64,000 nt of DNA from Halanaerobacter jeridensis (GTDB lineage Bacteria > Bacillota > Halanaerobiia > Halobacteroidales > Halobacteroidaceae). The stretch is taken from assembly GCF_016908315.1 (NCBI RefSeq), contig NZ_JAFBDQ010000003.1, positions 186,001-250,000 on the forward strand, written 5' to 3'. Shown one piece after another: positions 17,226 to 26,151 of the stretch (the stretch's first letter is position 1; every line of letters begins with the position of its first letter). Made by a program: the position numbers and the translations under genes. Under the pieces are notes generated by a model. The model had not been told where the DNA came from. It ran no database searches and saw only the letters and a list, made by a program, of their open reading frames with translations.

Positions 17226-18602
17226 TTAACCACAATGGCTATATCCACAATTATCACAGAAATCGCATCCTTCTTTAAATTGCAATTCTGCTCCACATTC
17301 TGGACATAAAGGCTTTTTACTTTCTTCTTTATTTTCTTTAGCTGCTTCTTGTTCTTTACTTTTTTCTTTTTCTTCTTCTATCACTTCTAAATCAGATTTA
17401 AGATGTTTAAAAGTTTTAGAATTAATTATCTCTTTTAACGCTCTCGCTACAACATCAGGACAACTACGTCCTTCTAAATCTTTACCTTGTCCTTTTTCAT
17501 ACATAAAGCTTGGACAAGTCGATGTCGATTGTAATTGATCAATTATCTCTTCTGGGGCAATACCGCTTCTTAAAGCTAAACTAGTTAAGCGGCTTACAGC
17601 TTCAGTCATTACAAAGCAACCACCATCACTACCAGTAGTTAAGAAGGTTTCAATTGGCTCCCCTTCTTCATCAAGGTTAATTGTTAAATATAGTTTGCCA
17701 CAACCAGTCTCATATTTAATAGTTTCTCCTGCTGCAGCTAATGGTCTCTTCTCAGGATAAATCTTACCATCAATTTTAGTCGGTTGATCTAATAATTCTT
17801 TTTCCTGCCCTTTATCTTCATTATCATCAGTACTTAGTACTTGAGCAGTTCGGCTACCATCTCGATAAACAGTCAATCCTTTACATCCTAATTCATGTGC
17901 TAATTGATAAGCTTTAGAAACATCTTCTCGACTTGCTTCATTAGGGAAATTAATTGTTTTACTAACTGCATTATCAACATGTTGTTGGAAAGCAGCCTGA
18001 ATTCTAACATGCCATTCAGGGTCAATATCCATTGCTGTGACTAATACTTCTTCTGAAGCATCTTCAGTAAAGTCATACTTGAACTGACTTACATTACCAT
18101 CAGCATCTGTATGTGAATATTGAAAACTAAAGAATGGCTCAATTCCACCACTAGTTCCACCTAAGAAACTAATAGAACCAGTTGGAGCAATAGTAGTCAA
18201 AGTAGCATTTCTCTGTGGTTCTTCATATTCACTTTCATCAATCCCAGGGAAAGCACCCTTCTCTTGGGCCAATTCACGGCTGTATTGATGAGCAGTGTCA
18301 TTAATGAAGCCCATGACCTTCTCGGCCATTTCTACTCCTTCAGGACTATCATAAGCAATTCCTGTCTTAATTAACAACTCATGAAAGCCCATCACTCCTA
18401 ATCCAATCTTACGATACTTCATTACTTGCTCTTCAATCTCATCTAATGGAAAGTTATTAACTGAAATTACATTATCTAAAAATCTAACTGCTAAACGAAT
18501 CGTCTCTTCTAACTGCTCCCATAATACTTCACCATCTTCAACAAACTTAGATAAGTTAATCGAACCTAAGTTACAGGCTTCATTAGGAAGTAGCGGCTGT
18601 TC
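17226..18602 (-). CDS. nrdJ: Adenosylcobalamin-dependent ribonucleotide reductase NrdJ, exon 2
   Basis: This is the 458-residue C-terminal part. It starts mid-motif with EQPLLPNEACNLGSINLSKF, which completes the Asn-Pro-Cys-Gly-Glu active-site motif begun in exon 1. Further on come YRKIGLGVMGFHELL, TIAPTGSISFLGGTSGGIEP, a TSCPD-type block (CGKLYLTINLDEEG) and a C-terminal zinc ribbon CPECG...CDNCGYSHCG. The enzyme makes deoxyribonucleotides under anaerobic or aerobic conditions using coenzyme B12. The frame is open from the intron boundary to the stop, including 60 codons upstream of its first Met. Spliced total is about 765 residues, a normal length. Confidence 0.94.
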   Translation of the reverse strand, partial: EQPLLPNEACNLGSINLSKFVEDGEVLWEQLEETIRLAVRFLDNVISVNNFPLDEIEEQVMKYRKIGLGVMGFHELLIKTGIAYDSPEGVEMAEKVMGFINDTAHQYSRELAQEKGAFPGIDESEYEEPQRNATLTTIAPTGSISFLGGTSGGIEPFFSFQYSHTDADGNVSQFKYDFTEDASEEVLVTAMDIDPEWHVRIQAAFQQHVDNAVSKTINFPNEASREDVSKAYQLAHELGCKGLTVYRDGSRTAQVLSTDDNEDKGQEKELLDQPTKIDGKIYPEKRPLAAAGETIKYETGCGKLYLTINLDEEGEPIETFLTTGSDGGCFVMTEAVSRLTSLALRSGIAPEEIIDQLQSTSTCPSFMYEKGQGKDLEGRSCPDVVARALKEIINSKTFKHLKSDLEVIEEEKEKSKEQEAAKENKEESKKPLCPECGAELQFKEGCDFCDNCGYSHCG

Positions 18603-19824
18603 CGGTTTTGTTGTTATCTTAAGAGTTTTTTATCTCTTAATTCTCATAGTTTCCTATGAGGTCGGCGTACATTTTTAGTCAGTTTGCGCAATTCTTTTAA
18701 AATCTTTTAACATACTTTTCATACTATATGAATAATCACCATAAAAAGCGAATGCTATATTTCTAAGGTCTTTCAAATTATACTTTATTAAAATTTCTTT
18801 AAATAACTTTTCAAAACTAGATGATATGTCATTATATGGTATAGATAATATAAATTCTGAATTAGAATTTATAACCTTTTTTACTTGTTTTCTAATTTCT
18901 TTATTTCGTTTTTTTCTTTCAATTTTTTGCTTTCTATTAGAAAACTTTAATGCATTTGCTGCAGCACAAGTTTTTGAACAAAATTTTCTATTAGAAGTTT
19001 CTATAACTAAAAATTCATCTCCACAGATTTTACATCTTTTTGATATTCGAGATTTCTTATTTCCTAATTTACTAGTATCAACTTTTTTCATCGCTTTTTT
19101 CACAGCATTTGAATGCTTTTCTCTAAATTTTTTATCCTTAAACCTTTCTTTCGATTTTTGCCCGATTAATTTTTTGGTTTTTTGAGTATGTTTTTTTCCG
19201 AATAATGGATTTAATTCCCCTTCTAATACATGATTTTTAGAAGTGTTTTTATTATCAATCCAGCTTTGAGTTAATTCATAGAAATTCAACCCTATTTTTT
19301 TACATAAATTCTTTAATTGTTTTTTTCTAATCAATTCTATTGTGATATCAACTTGGTTTTGTAATAAAGCAATTTGGGTTTTAGCTTTTTTAATACGGCT
19401 TTTATATTCTGATTTAATTTCTACTATCTTAACTAATTCATCATTATCATATAGGAAAAAGTCTGGTTTATAAGATGTACCATTTTCTAAAAAATAAGTA
19501 GTTTCCTCCACTTCATAATCTATATTCAACCTTTCTAAACATTTAGCATATACAAATTCATAAGAACTGCGCAAATAATTATTTCTATAAAATCCTGCAT
19601 AACTATTAAAATCCAAAATAATCACTCCTGATTTTAACATGACTATCGGAGACTCTTGGGAATATTTTTGCTTTCATAATGCTCAATTCCTACGCTCTAC
19701 AAGAGATTATGATTTAATCTCTCACGGTATTAGCATATTAGTAATATTATTAGCTTAAATTGAAAATTTTATACTAACTTAACCTCCACCGTTTTTCCCC
19801 GATTTTTTACATGAGGCGAACATC
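18603..19824 (-). mobile_element. Group I intron (IA-like) interrupting nrdJ
   Basis: A 1222-nt insertion separates two halves of nrdJ that are in frame once it is removed. Exon 1 ends in U (CAUGUGGU) and pairs with an internal guide GCCUCAUG at 19810-19817 as P1, with a U.G pair at the splice site. UGUUC (19818-19822) pairs with the 3' exon GAACA as P10. The intron ends in G. Core pairings found: P3 AUCGGGGA/UCUCCGAU (19796-19803, 19645-19652), P4 ACGGU/ACCGU (19788-19792, 19724-19728), P6 AGAGAUU/AAUCUCU, P7 GCGUA/UACGC (19691-19695, 18665-18669), a P7-to-P3 extra stem GGAAU/AUUCC typical of IA introns, P8 AGUCA/UGACU, P9 with a GAAA tetraloop (18643-18660) and P9.1 (18619-18640). Confidence 0.92.
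18675..19616 (-). CDS. Intron-encoded homing endonuclease (PD-(D/E)XK-like core with NUMOD3 and zinc finger)
   Basis: This is a 313-residue protein if started at TTG 19616, which has AGGAG eight bases upstream. An ATG at 19640 is the alternative but has no ribosome site and lies inside P8. The N-terminal region has E20, P51-D52 and E66-I-K68, spaced as in PD-(D/E)XK nucleases (YKPDFFLYDND...VEIKSEYK). Residues ~122-170 contain a NUMOD3-type DNA-binding motif (NPLFGKKHTQKTKKLIGQKS). A Cys4 finger CKIC...FCSKTC follows at ~205, then a basic stretch. It would cut intronless nrdJ to spread the intron. It lies wholly in the P8 loop, and its TAA stop overlaps the 3' strand of P8. Confidence 0.82.
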   Translation of the reverse strand: MDFNSYAGFYRNNYLRSSYEFVYAKCLERLNIDYEVEETTYFLENGTSYKPDFFLYDNDELVKIVEIKSEYKSRIKKAKTQIALLQNQVDITIELIRKKQLKNLCKKIGLNFYELTQSWIDNKNTSKNHVLEGELNPLFGKKHTQKTKKLIGQKSKERFKDKKFREKHSNAVKKAMKKVDTSKLGNKKSRISKRCKICGDEFLVIETSNRKFCSKTCAAANALKFSNRKQKIERKKRNKEIRKQVKKVINSNSEFILSIPYNDISSSFEKLFKEILIKYNLKDLRNIAFAFYGDYSYSMKSMLKDFKRIAQTD

Positions 19825-20745
19825 ACCACATGGATTAGTCGCTTCAATTTCACGATTAATTGGATGTTTGTCATTTACTTCATCAATAAAGACCATGCCT
19901 GGTTCACCATTTTGCCAAGCATAATCAACAATTAAGTTATAAACTCGACGTGCATTTAACTGATCTACTACTTCATTAGTTCTAGGATTAATTAAATCAT
20001 ATTCTTCATCTGCTTCCACAGCCTTCATAAAATCTTCAGTTACTGCTACAGATAAATTAAAATTAGCAAACTGGTTGTCCAATAACTTTCTTTTGTAATT
20101 ATCTAATTTCTGTTCAATTTTTTCTTGAGTGAAATCTGACTGCATTAAATTTTCTTTGAATTCATCATACAATTCTTGATTCTCGTCTGTCAGTTCTCCT
20201 TTAGCATTAATAAAATCTAAAATATCAGGATGATCAACTCTTAACATCCCCATATTGGCCCCTCTTCTCTTTCCGCCTTGTTTCACAGTGTCTGTAGCAC
20301 GATTAAATACTTTCATAAAGCTTAAAGGTCCTGAACTAACTCCACCAGTTGACTTTACAACATCATCCTGTGGTCGTAGTCTACTAAAAGCAAATCCAGT
20401 TCCTCCACCACTCTTATGAATTAAAGCAGCATTCTTAATAGCAGAAAAAATACCTTCCATACTATCTTCAACCGGCAGCACAAAACAAGCTGCTAACTGT
20501 TGTAACTCAGCTCCTGCATTCATTAATGTAGGAGAATTTGGTAAAAACCTTAAACTCGTCATTAAATCATGAAACTCTTCTTTATACTTTTCTTCTTTCT
20601 CTGGCTCTTCTTCAGCACTTGCAATATTAGAAGCAACTCTATCAAATAGTTCTTCAGGTGTTTCTGTTAATTCACCAGCTTCATTTCTTACTAAATATCT
20701 CTTTTCTAATAAATTTAACGCATTATCTGATAATTCTAAATCCAA
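19825..20745 (-). CDS. nrdJ: Adenosylcobalamin-dependent ribonucleotide reductase NrdJ, exon 1
   Basis: This is the N-terminal 307 residues. It begins at TTG 20745 behind AAGGAGGG. A longer in-frame ATG at 20808 overlaps the -35 box of the promoter and is rejected. Landmarks are ALNLLEKRYLVRNEAGE (N-terminal helical domain; no ATP cone), RFLPNSPTLMNAGAELQQLAACFVLP with the first redox Cys, HKSGGGTGFAFSRLRP, KQGGKRRGANMG and finally EATNPCG, where the reading frame meets the intron. Without splicing the frame adds only five residues (DVRLM) and stops. Splicing joins Gly to the Glu that opens exon 2. Confidence 0.94.
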
Positions 20746-20779
20746 ATTAATTTCCCTCCTTAAATAAGTATCATACACT

Positions 20780-20808
20780 ATTATAATCATTAATTCTTTT
20801 TCTTGCAA
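20780..20808 (-). promoter_or_regulatory. Sigma-A promoter of nrdJ
   Basis: TTGCAA (20803-20808), 17-bp spacer, TATAAT (20780-20785), placing transcription start ~25 nt upstream of the TTG start. I see neither an NrdR box pair nor a cobalamin riboswitch in the short leader. Confidence 0.7.
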
Positions 20809-20836
20809 ATGACTTATCCCTATCTTAAGATAAAAA

Positions 20837-20866
20837 ATTCCTTACTATTTGATGATAGTAAGGAAT
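20837..20866 (-). terminator. Terminator downstream of the CstR-like gene
   Basis: A 12-bp perfect stem ATTCCTTACTAT / ATAGTAAGGAAT with a 6-nt loop, followed by TTTTTTA on the minus strand. Confidence 0.8.
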
Positions 20867-20889
20867 AATTAAAGCTTATCGTAAATTAT

Positions 20890-21171
20890 CTATTCTGTAA
20901 ATTTAAAAATAGAAGTCATAGCTTCCTCTACAGCTGTTTTAACTTCTTCGCCCTCTTCTAATGATTCCGTAATAAATTCACATACATTATTCTCCGCTAG
21001 ATATAATCCTAATTTATTAACTGAGGATTTAATAGCAGAAATTTGGAGCAGTATATCTTTGCAATCTTTATCATTTTCCACCATTTTTTCTACTCCACCA
21101 ATATGTCCTTTAATCGTTCTCAATCTAGAAATCACTTCTTTCTTAACTTCTTCATCTTCTAATTCCGCCAT
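20890..21171 (-). CDS. CsoR/CstR-family repressor (persulfide-sensor-like)
   Basis: This 93-residue helical DUF156 protein starts at ATG 21171 after GAGGTGG; an upstream in-frame start has no ribosome site. It has ISRLRTIKGHIGGVEKMV, KDCKDILLQISAIKSS and LAENNVCEF. Cys37 and Cys64 match the two thiols of the family, but the His of copper-sensing CsoR is absent (Glu/Asn in its place). KDCKDxxxQISAxKSS is close to CstR, which senses per- and polysulfides through a Cys-Cys polysulfide bridge. It lies 88 bp downstream of trxA, whose promoter carries a family-type palindrome. A sulfur or redox sensor role is inferred. Confidence 0.8.
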   Translation of the reverse strand: MAELEDEEVKKEVISRLRTIKGHIGGVEKMVENDKDCKDILLQISAIKSSVNKLGLYLAENNVCEFITESLEEGEEVKTAVEEAMTSIFKFTE

Positions 21172-21220
21172 AATTACCACCTCACTTTTAAAAGAGGGAA
21201 TTTTCACAAAATCGCTCTTA

Positions 21221-21240
21221 CAGTAGGGTTGCCCCTACTG
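21221..21240 (-). promoter_or_regulatory. GC-rich hairpin or operator between trxA and the CstR-like gene
   Basis: Perfect 8-bp inverted repeat CAGTAGGG / CCCTACTG with a TTGC centre. It could be a weak terminator or attenuator of trxA, since its T tail is poor. It could equally be a second CsoR-family operator, since G tracts flanked by TA are typical of those sites. Confidence 0.5.
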
Positions 21241-21259
21241 CAAGAAAATAGTTAGTATA

Positions 21260-21586
21260 TTAAACTAAGTTATCAACTTTTTCAATTAGTGCTTCTTTAG
21301 AAGTGAAACCTACCTGTCTATCTACTGCTTCACCTTCATTAAAGAAGACTAGATTTGGAATACTGCTTACTTGATATTTACGAGCTAAACCTTGATTATG
21401 ATCAACATTTACTTTCGCTACTTTTAATTCACCTTCATTCTCTTCAGCTAATTCTTCTAAAACTGGTGCAATCATTTTACAAGGTCCACACCATGGTGCC
21501 CAAAAGTCAACTACAACTGGTACATCTGCATTTAAAACTTCTTCTTCAAAATTTTCATTACTTACTTCAATTGTCTTTTCACCCAT
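21260..21586 (-). CDS. trxA: Thioredoxin
   Basis: This is a 108-residue thioredoxin with the redox motif W32-C-G-P-C36, the conserved buried Asp (VVVDFWAPWCGPC) and the cis-Pro loop SIPNLVFF. It reduces disulfides in the cytoplasm, including those of ribonucleotide reductase encoded nearby, although NrdJ is a separate transcript. It has no signal peptide. The ATG follows AGGAGTGATTTA. Expression appears to depend on a perfect sigma-A promoter overlapped at +1 by a palindrome of CsoR-family type. No thioredoxin reductase gene is adjacent. Confidence 0.96.
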   Translation of the reverse strand: MGEKTIEVSNENFEEEVLNADVPVVVDFWAPWCGPCKMIAPVLEELAEENEGELKVAKVNVDHNQGLARKYQVSSIPNLVFFNEGEAVDRQVGFTSKEALIEKVDNLV

Positions 21587-21638
21587 ATTAAATCACTCCT
21601 ATTTAAGTATTTATGTTTAATGATTATTTTTTACCCCC

Positions 21639-21651
21639 TACCCACAGGGTA
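21639..21651. promoter_or_regulatory. Putative CsoR/CstR-type operator at trxA
   Basis: TACCCACAGGGTA is a perfect 5-bp inverted repeat with a 3-nt centre, preceded on the plus strand by another C-tract (TACCCCC). It sits right after the -10 box, covering the expected start site. The CstR-like gene is the next one downstream. Confidence 0.55.
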
Positions 21652-21658
21652 CGGTTTA

Positions 21659-21687
21659 ATTATATGATTGTTTCCTCACTTTGTCAA
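21659..21687 (-). promoter_or_regulatory. Sigma-A promoter of trxA
   Basis: TTGACA (21682-21687), 17-bp spacer, TATAAT (21659-21664), both hexamers perfect. Confidence 0.85.
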
Positions 21688-21767
21688 GTCTCTTAATTAC
21701 TCTTTTACTATTATAATATTATATTCAACTTCATTAATTATTATTTTTCTGCTAAAAACAAAATGAA

Positions 21768-21793
21768 AAAGACATCTGAAGTCAGATGTCTTT
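21768..21793 (-). terminator. ptsH terminator
   Basis: Stem AAAGACATCTGA / TCAGATGTCTTT with a 2-nt centre, 11 bp after the HPr stop. The minus-strand tail is TTCATTTTG. Confidence 0.8.
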
Positions 21794-21803
21794 GCTTAAA
21801 AAG

Positions 21804-22067
21804 CTATTCGTTAATATTCTCTTCAATTAATTTTTTTAATTCTTTTAAGGCTTGCTCTTCATCAGATCCTTCAATTCTAATTGTAATTTTAGTACTTTGA
21901 CTAATTCCTAAACTCATAATTCCCATAATACTCTTAGCATTCGCCTCTTTATTATCATTAATAATTAATACCTCTGCATCAAACTCACTTGCTTTCTGTA
22001 CAATTAAAGAGGCAGGGCGAGCATGAATACCAGTCCTATTTGTAATTTCTATAATTTCTTCTTTCAT
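21804..22067 (-). CDS. ptsH: Phosphocarrier protein HPr
   Basis: HPr passes phosphate from enzyme I to sugar-specific PTS enzymes. In this 87-residue copy the active-site His15 is in RTGIHARPASLIVQ and the regulatory Ser46 is in NAKSIMGIMSLGI, so it is true HPr and not Crh, which lacks His15. I start at ATG 22067 after AAAGGAGCTGATCTT; a farther in-frame Met lacks spacing. It stands alone without ptsI. The ~217 bp upstream is very AT-rich and shows no clear promoter by eye. Confidence 0.95.
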   Translation of the reverse strand: MKEEIIEITNRTGIHARPASLIVQKASEFDAEVLIINDNKEANAKSIMGIMSLGISQSTKITIRIEGSDEEQALKELKKLIEENINE

Positions 22068-22278
22068 AAGATCAGCTCCTTTATTCATGTTTAAATTCTA
22101 TTATTAAAAGTAATATGCCTTAAATTACTCATTATTACAAATTAATTTATATATAAATTAATTAAGTTACCTCTAACACAAATTATTAAATTTATAAGTA
22201 TATCATTTATGAGGACTAGAATCAATATTTAATTTTATAACTTTTTAATCAATTTGTCAATAGCTAGTTCAAAAAAAT

Positions 22279-22307
22279 AAAAGCAGGAACATAAAGAACC
22301 TGCTTTT
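22279..22307 (-). terminator. spoVT terminator overlapping its stop codon
   Basis: Stem AAAAGCAGG / CCTGCTTTT with a minus-strand tail TATTTTTTT. The first arm overlaps the last bases of the spoVT stop codon. Confidence 0.8.
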
Positions 22308-22848
22308 ATAATCCTAATCTTTTACTAATTACTTTTGCTGCTACCTTAGTACTTTTAGACTCAAAGTCACTTAATTCTTCTTCAGTGGTTGCTAAAATTA
22401 TACCTCCTAATATATCCCCTTGTTTCATAATTGGAGTAATAATTAAATTACCTAAGTCTTGATTAGTTTTGCTTCTAAAATCTAAACAAATATCTTCATC
22501 TGAAATCTCATTCAAGAACTTTGTCTTTCTATTTTCCATAATCTTTTTCACTTTTTTAGATAAAGTATGACCTTGATATTCTTTTAATTTAGAAGAAACA
22601 GACACAATTCTATCTGTATCAGCAATTAATACATTAGCATCAGTAGTCTCCTCTAAAGTTTCAATATAGCCCTGTAAATCTTCTAATTCTCGCACCGGAC
22701 TATATTTCTTTAATACCACAGTATCATTTTTATCCACATAAATCTCTAAAGTATTCCCATTATTGATCTGCATTTCTGTTCTTATTTCTTTCGGAATTAC
22801 TACTCTTCCTAAATTATCAATTTTACGTACTATCCCTGTAGCTCTCAA
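22306..22848 (-). CDS. spoVT: Stage V sporulation protein T (AbrB-family regulator)
   Basis: The N-terminal swapped-hairpin DNA-binding domain (1-~50) has ATGIVRKIDNLGRVVIPKEI, diagnostic for SpoVT/AbrB. A GAF-like domain fills the rest (~55-180, ANVLIADTDRIVSVSSKLKE ... GDILGGIILATT). SpoVT modulates sigma-G-dependent genes in the forespore. I start at TTG 22848, preceded by GAGGAGGGATATT; the longer frame reads through that ribosome site. The product is 180 residues, the usual length. It marks the organism as a spore former. Confidence 0.93.
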   Translation of the reverse strand: MRATGIVRKIDNLGRVVIPKEIRTEMQINNGNTLEIYVDKNDTVVLKKYSPVRELEDLQGYIETLEETTDANVLIADTDRIVSVSSKLKEYQGHTLSKKVKKIMENRKTKFLNEISDEDICLDFRSKTNQDLGNLIITPIMKQGDILGGIILATTEEELSDFESKSTKVAAKVISKRLGL

Positions 22849-23049
22849 AATATCCCTCCTCAAAATTAGACAACCTAAAATATATATTCAAATAATTATC
22901 TCTATTAATTAATTTTTCTTAAAATCAAATAAATTATTCATTTTAATAAAATATATTTAATTTTTTTATTATTTATAAATAAAATATCTCAATTCTATCA
23001 TATGCATTAAGCAAAAAAATAAGAAGTAATCTTAATTTCAAAAAAAAAT

Positions 23050-23073
23050 AAAGCTGGCTAAATAGCCAGCTTT
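23050..23073 (-). terminator. Rubredoxin terminator
   Basis: Stem AAAGCTGGC / GCCAGCTTT with a 6-nt loop, followed by a run of T on the minus strand. Confidence 0.85.
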
Positions 23074-23084
23074 TATGTTAAAAA

Positions 23085-23246
23085 CTATTCTACTTTTTCA
23101 AACATATCTTTTCCTACACCACATAAAGGACAAACCCAATCTTCTGGTAAATCTTCAAAAGCAGTTCCTGGTTCAATCCCACTATCAGGGTCTCCTTCTT
23201 CTGGGTCATAGATGTAACCACATACAGTACATTCATACTTATCCAT
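23085..23246 (-). CDS. Rubredoxin
   Basis: This 53-residue protein has the Fe(Cys)4 ligands C6-x2-C9-G-Y and C39-P-x-C42-G and the conserved aromatic core ([26 protein letters not shown]). It carries single electrons, in anaerobes often to rubrerythrin or superoxide reductase. I start at ATG 23246 after AGAGGGGG; an upstream in-frame ATG would add ten residues foreign to the family. It is a single gene with its own promoter and terminator and no partner oxidoreductase beside it. Confidence 0.96.
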   Translation of the reverse strand: MDKYECTVCGYIYDPEEGDPDSGIEPGTAFEDLPEDWVCPLCGVGKDMFEKVE

Positions 23247-23284
23247 AAATTTATTCCCCCTCTTTAATGATATCAACTATTGAT

Positions 23285-23313
23285 AGTATAAATTATAATT
23301 CCTTTATTGTCAA
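23285..23313 (-). promoter_or_regulatory. Sigma-A promoter of the rubredoxin gene
   Basis: TTGACA (23308-23313), 17-bp spacer, TATACT (23285-23290). Confidence 0.75.
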
Positions 23314-23330
23314 TTCTTTTATTAATCTGA

Positions 23331-23717
23331 TTAAATATTGCCATCATAAATTTCATCTATGGTAATTTCAACAATTTTTCTTGCATCTCTAAAAGAACTC
23401 TTATATTTAATCTTCATCTTTTCCAAATGTTCAGCTCCCTCTTCAGTAATCTTATAATACCTAATTGATCTCTTATCTGGTTCATCCCACCAAGCTTTTA
23501 AATACCCCTCTTCTTCCATTTCTCTAAGTAAAGGATAAACCATTCCTCTTGATGGCTTCCATCTGGTACCCATCTGTTCTTCAATTGTATCTAAAATCTT
23601 TTGTCCATACATTTTACCGAATTTATCAACTAAATGTAAAATATAAATAGAAGTAAAAGCGGTAGTACTAATTTTAGCTGGAAACTGCCGATTTAATTTA
23701 CCTTTGTAATCTGACAT
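23331..23717 (-). CDS. PadR-family transcriptional regulator
   Basis: This 128-residue winged-helix protein has the PadR pattern: a variable N-terminal arm, a first helix near TSIYILHLVDKFGKMYGQKI, the wing region RGMVYPLLREMEEEGYLKAWW with the GMVYP core, then RSIRYYKITEEGAEHL and a C-terminal dimer helix. The ATG at 23717 follows GAGGTGAT. It is divergent from the 85-residue gene at 23802 across ~84 bp and could regulate it or itself. The effector is unknown. No clear palindrome is seen in the shared region. Confidence 0.85.
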   Translation of the reverse strand: MSDYKGKLNRQFPAKISTTAFTSIYILHLVDKFGKMYGQKILDTIEEQMGTRWKPSRGMVYPLLREMEEEGYLKAWWDEPDKRSIRYYKITEEGAEHLEKMKIKYKSSFRDARKIVEITIDEIYDGNI

Positions 23718-23801
23718 CAATATCACCTCATAAAATTTTATTTTTCCTCATAATTTTTTCAATTTTAAGCCAAACTATATTTTGGAGGAGGGGTTCGCAA
23801 T

Positions 23802-24059
23802 ATGGACGACGATAAAACATTTAATGATAGTCTTGAAAATCCAACTAATCATTTAGCTCAAACTAAAGAAAACATTGAAAGAGAGTTAGGTTCTTTTCAA
23901 GAACCTTCAGACACCCCAAAAGGTTATCCGGAAGGTCATAGCATGCCTGCGTTATTTGCTTGGATAACTCCTGAATATCAAAGAATGGTAGCTAAAGAAT
24001 TAGTAGAGCTAGGTAAAGAAATTACTCCTAGAAGAATCAAAAGAATTAAGAACGAATAA
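23802..24059 (+). CDS. Small hypothetical protein (85 residues)
   Basis: A strong ribosome site (TTGGAGGAGGGG) precedes the ATG. The product is polar, with an acidic disordered N-terminal half (MDDDKTFNDSLENPTNHLAQ) and a more ordered, basic C-terminal half (MPALFAWITPEYQRMVAKEL ... RRIKRIKNE) that may form two helices. There is no signal peptide or membrane segment. I do not recognise the family. It is divergent from the PadR gene and ends at a terminator shared with parE. A link to the PadR regulator is possible because the two share a control region. Confidence 0.7.
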   Translation: MDDDKTFNDSLENPTNHLAQTKENIERELGSFQEPSDTPKGYPEGHSMPALFAWITPEYQRMVAKELVELGKEITPRRIKRIKNE

Positions 24060-24064
24060 TTAAC

Positions 24065-24097
24065 AACGAATAGACCAGAATTAACTGGTCTATTCGT

Positions 24098-24098
<1 letters not shown>
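24065..24098. terminator. Bidirectional terminator between the 85-residue gene and parE
   Basis: Perfect 14-bp stem AACGAATAGACCAG / CTGGTCTATTCGTT with loop AATTAA; its right end touches the parE stop codon. Confidence 0.85.
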
Positions 24099-26002
<1,904 letters not shown>

Positions 26003-26055
26003 TTAAACATCCTCTCCCTTTGTTCAGCAATTAGTTGTCTCATGTTATATTTAAT

Positions 26056-26084
26056 ATAATAGCATATAAAGACTTAGATAGCAA
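26056..26084 (-). promoter_or_regulatory. Probable promoter of parE
   Basis: TTGCTA (26079-26084), 17-bp spacer, TATTAT (26056-26061), outside the MITE-like element. Confidence 0.55.
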
Positions 26085-26151
26085 CATCTAGACTTTTTCT
26101 CTTACTTCTTTATGAATAAGTTAAACAATTTCTCTCTATTCTATACAACTT

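Noticed and set aside
18603-19824. Intein or group II intron in nrdJ
   Set aside because: Exon 1 runs into a stop codon five residues past the junction, so it is not an intein. The insert does not begin with GTGYG or end with AY, and it has no reverse transcriptase or domain V.
17226-20808. nrdJ as a pseudogene or as two separate reductase genes
   Set aside because: Both halves are intact, join in frame without loss of a residue at the splice junction, and the insert folds as a group I core with an intact endonuclease gene.
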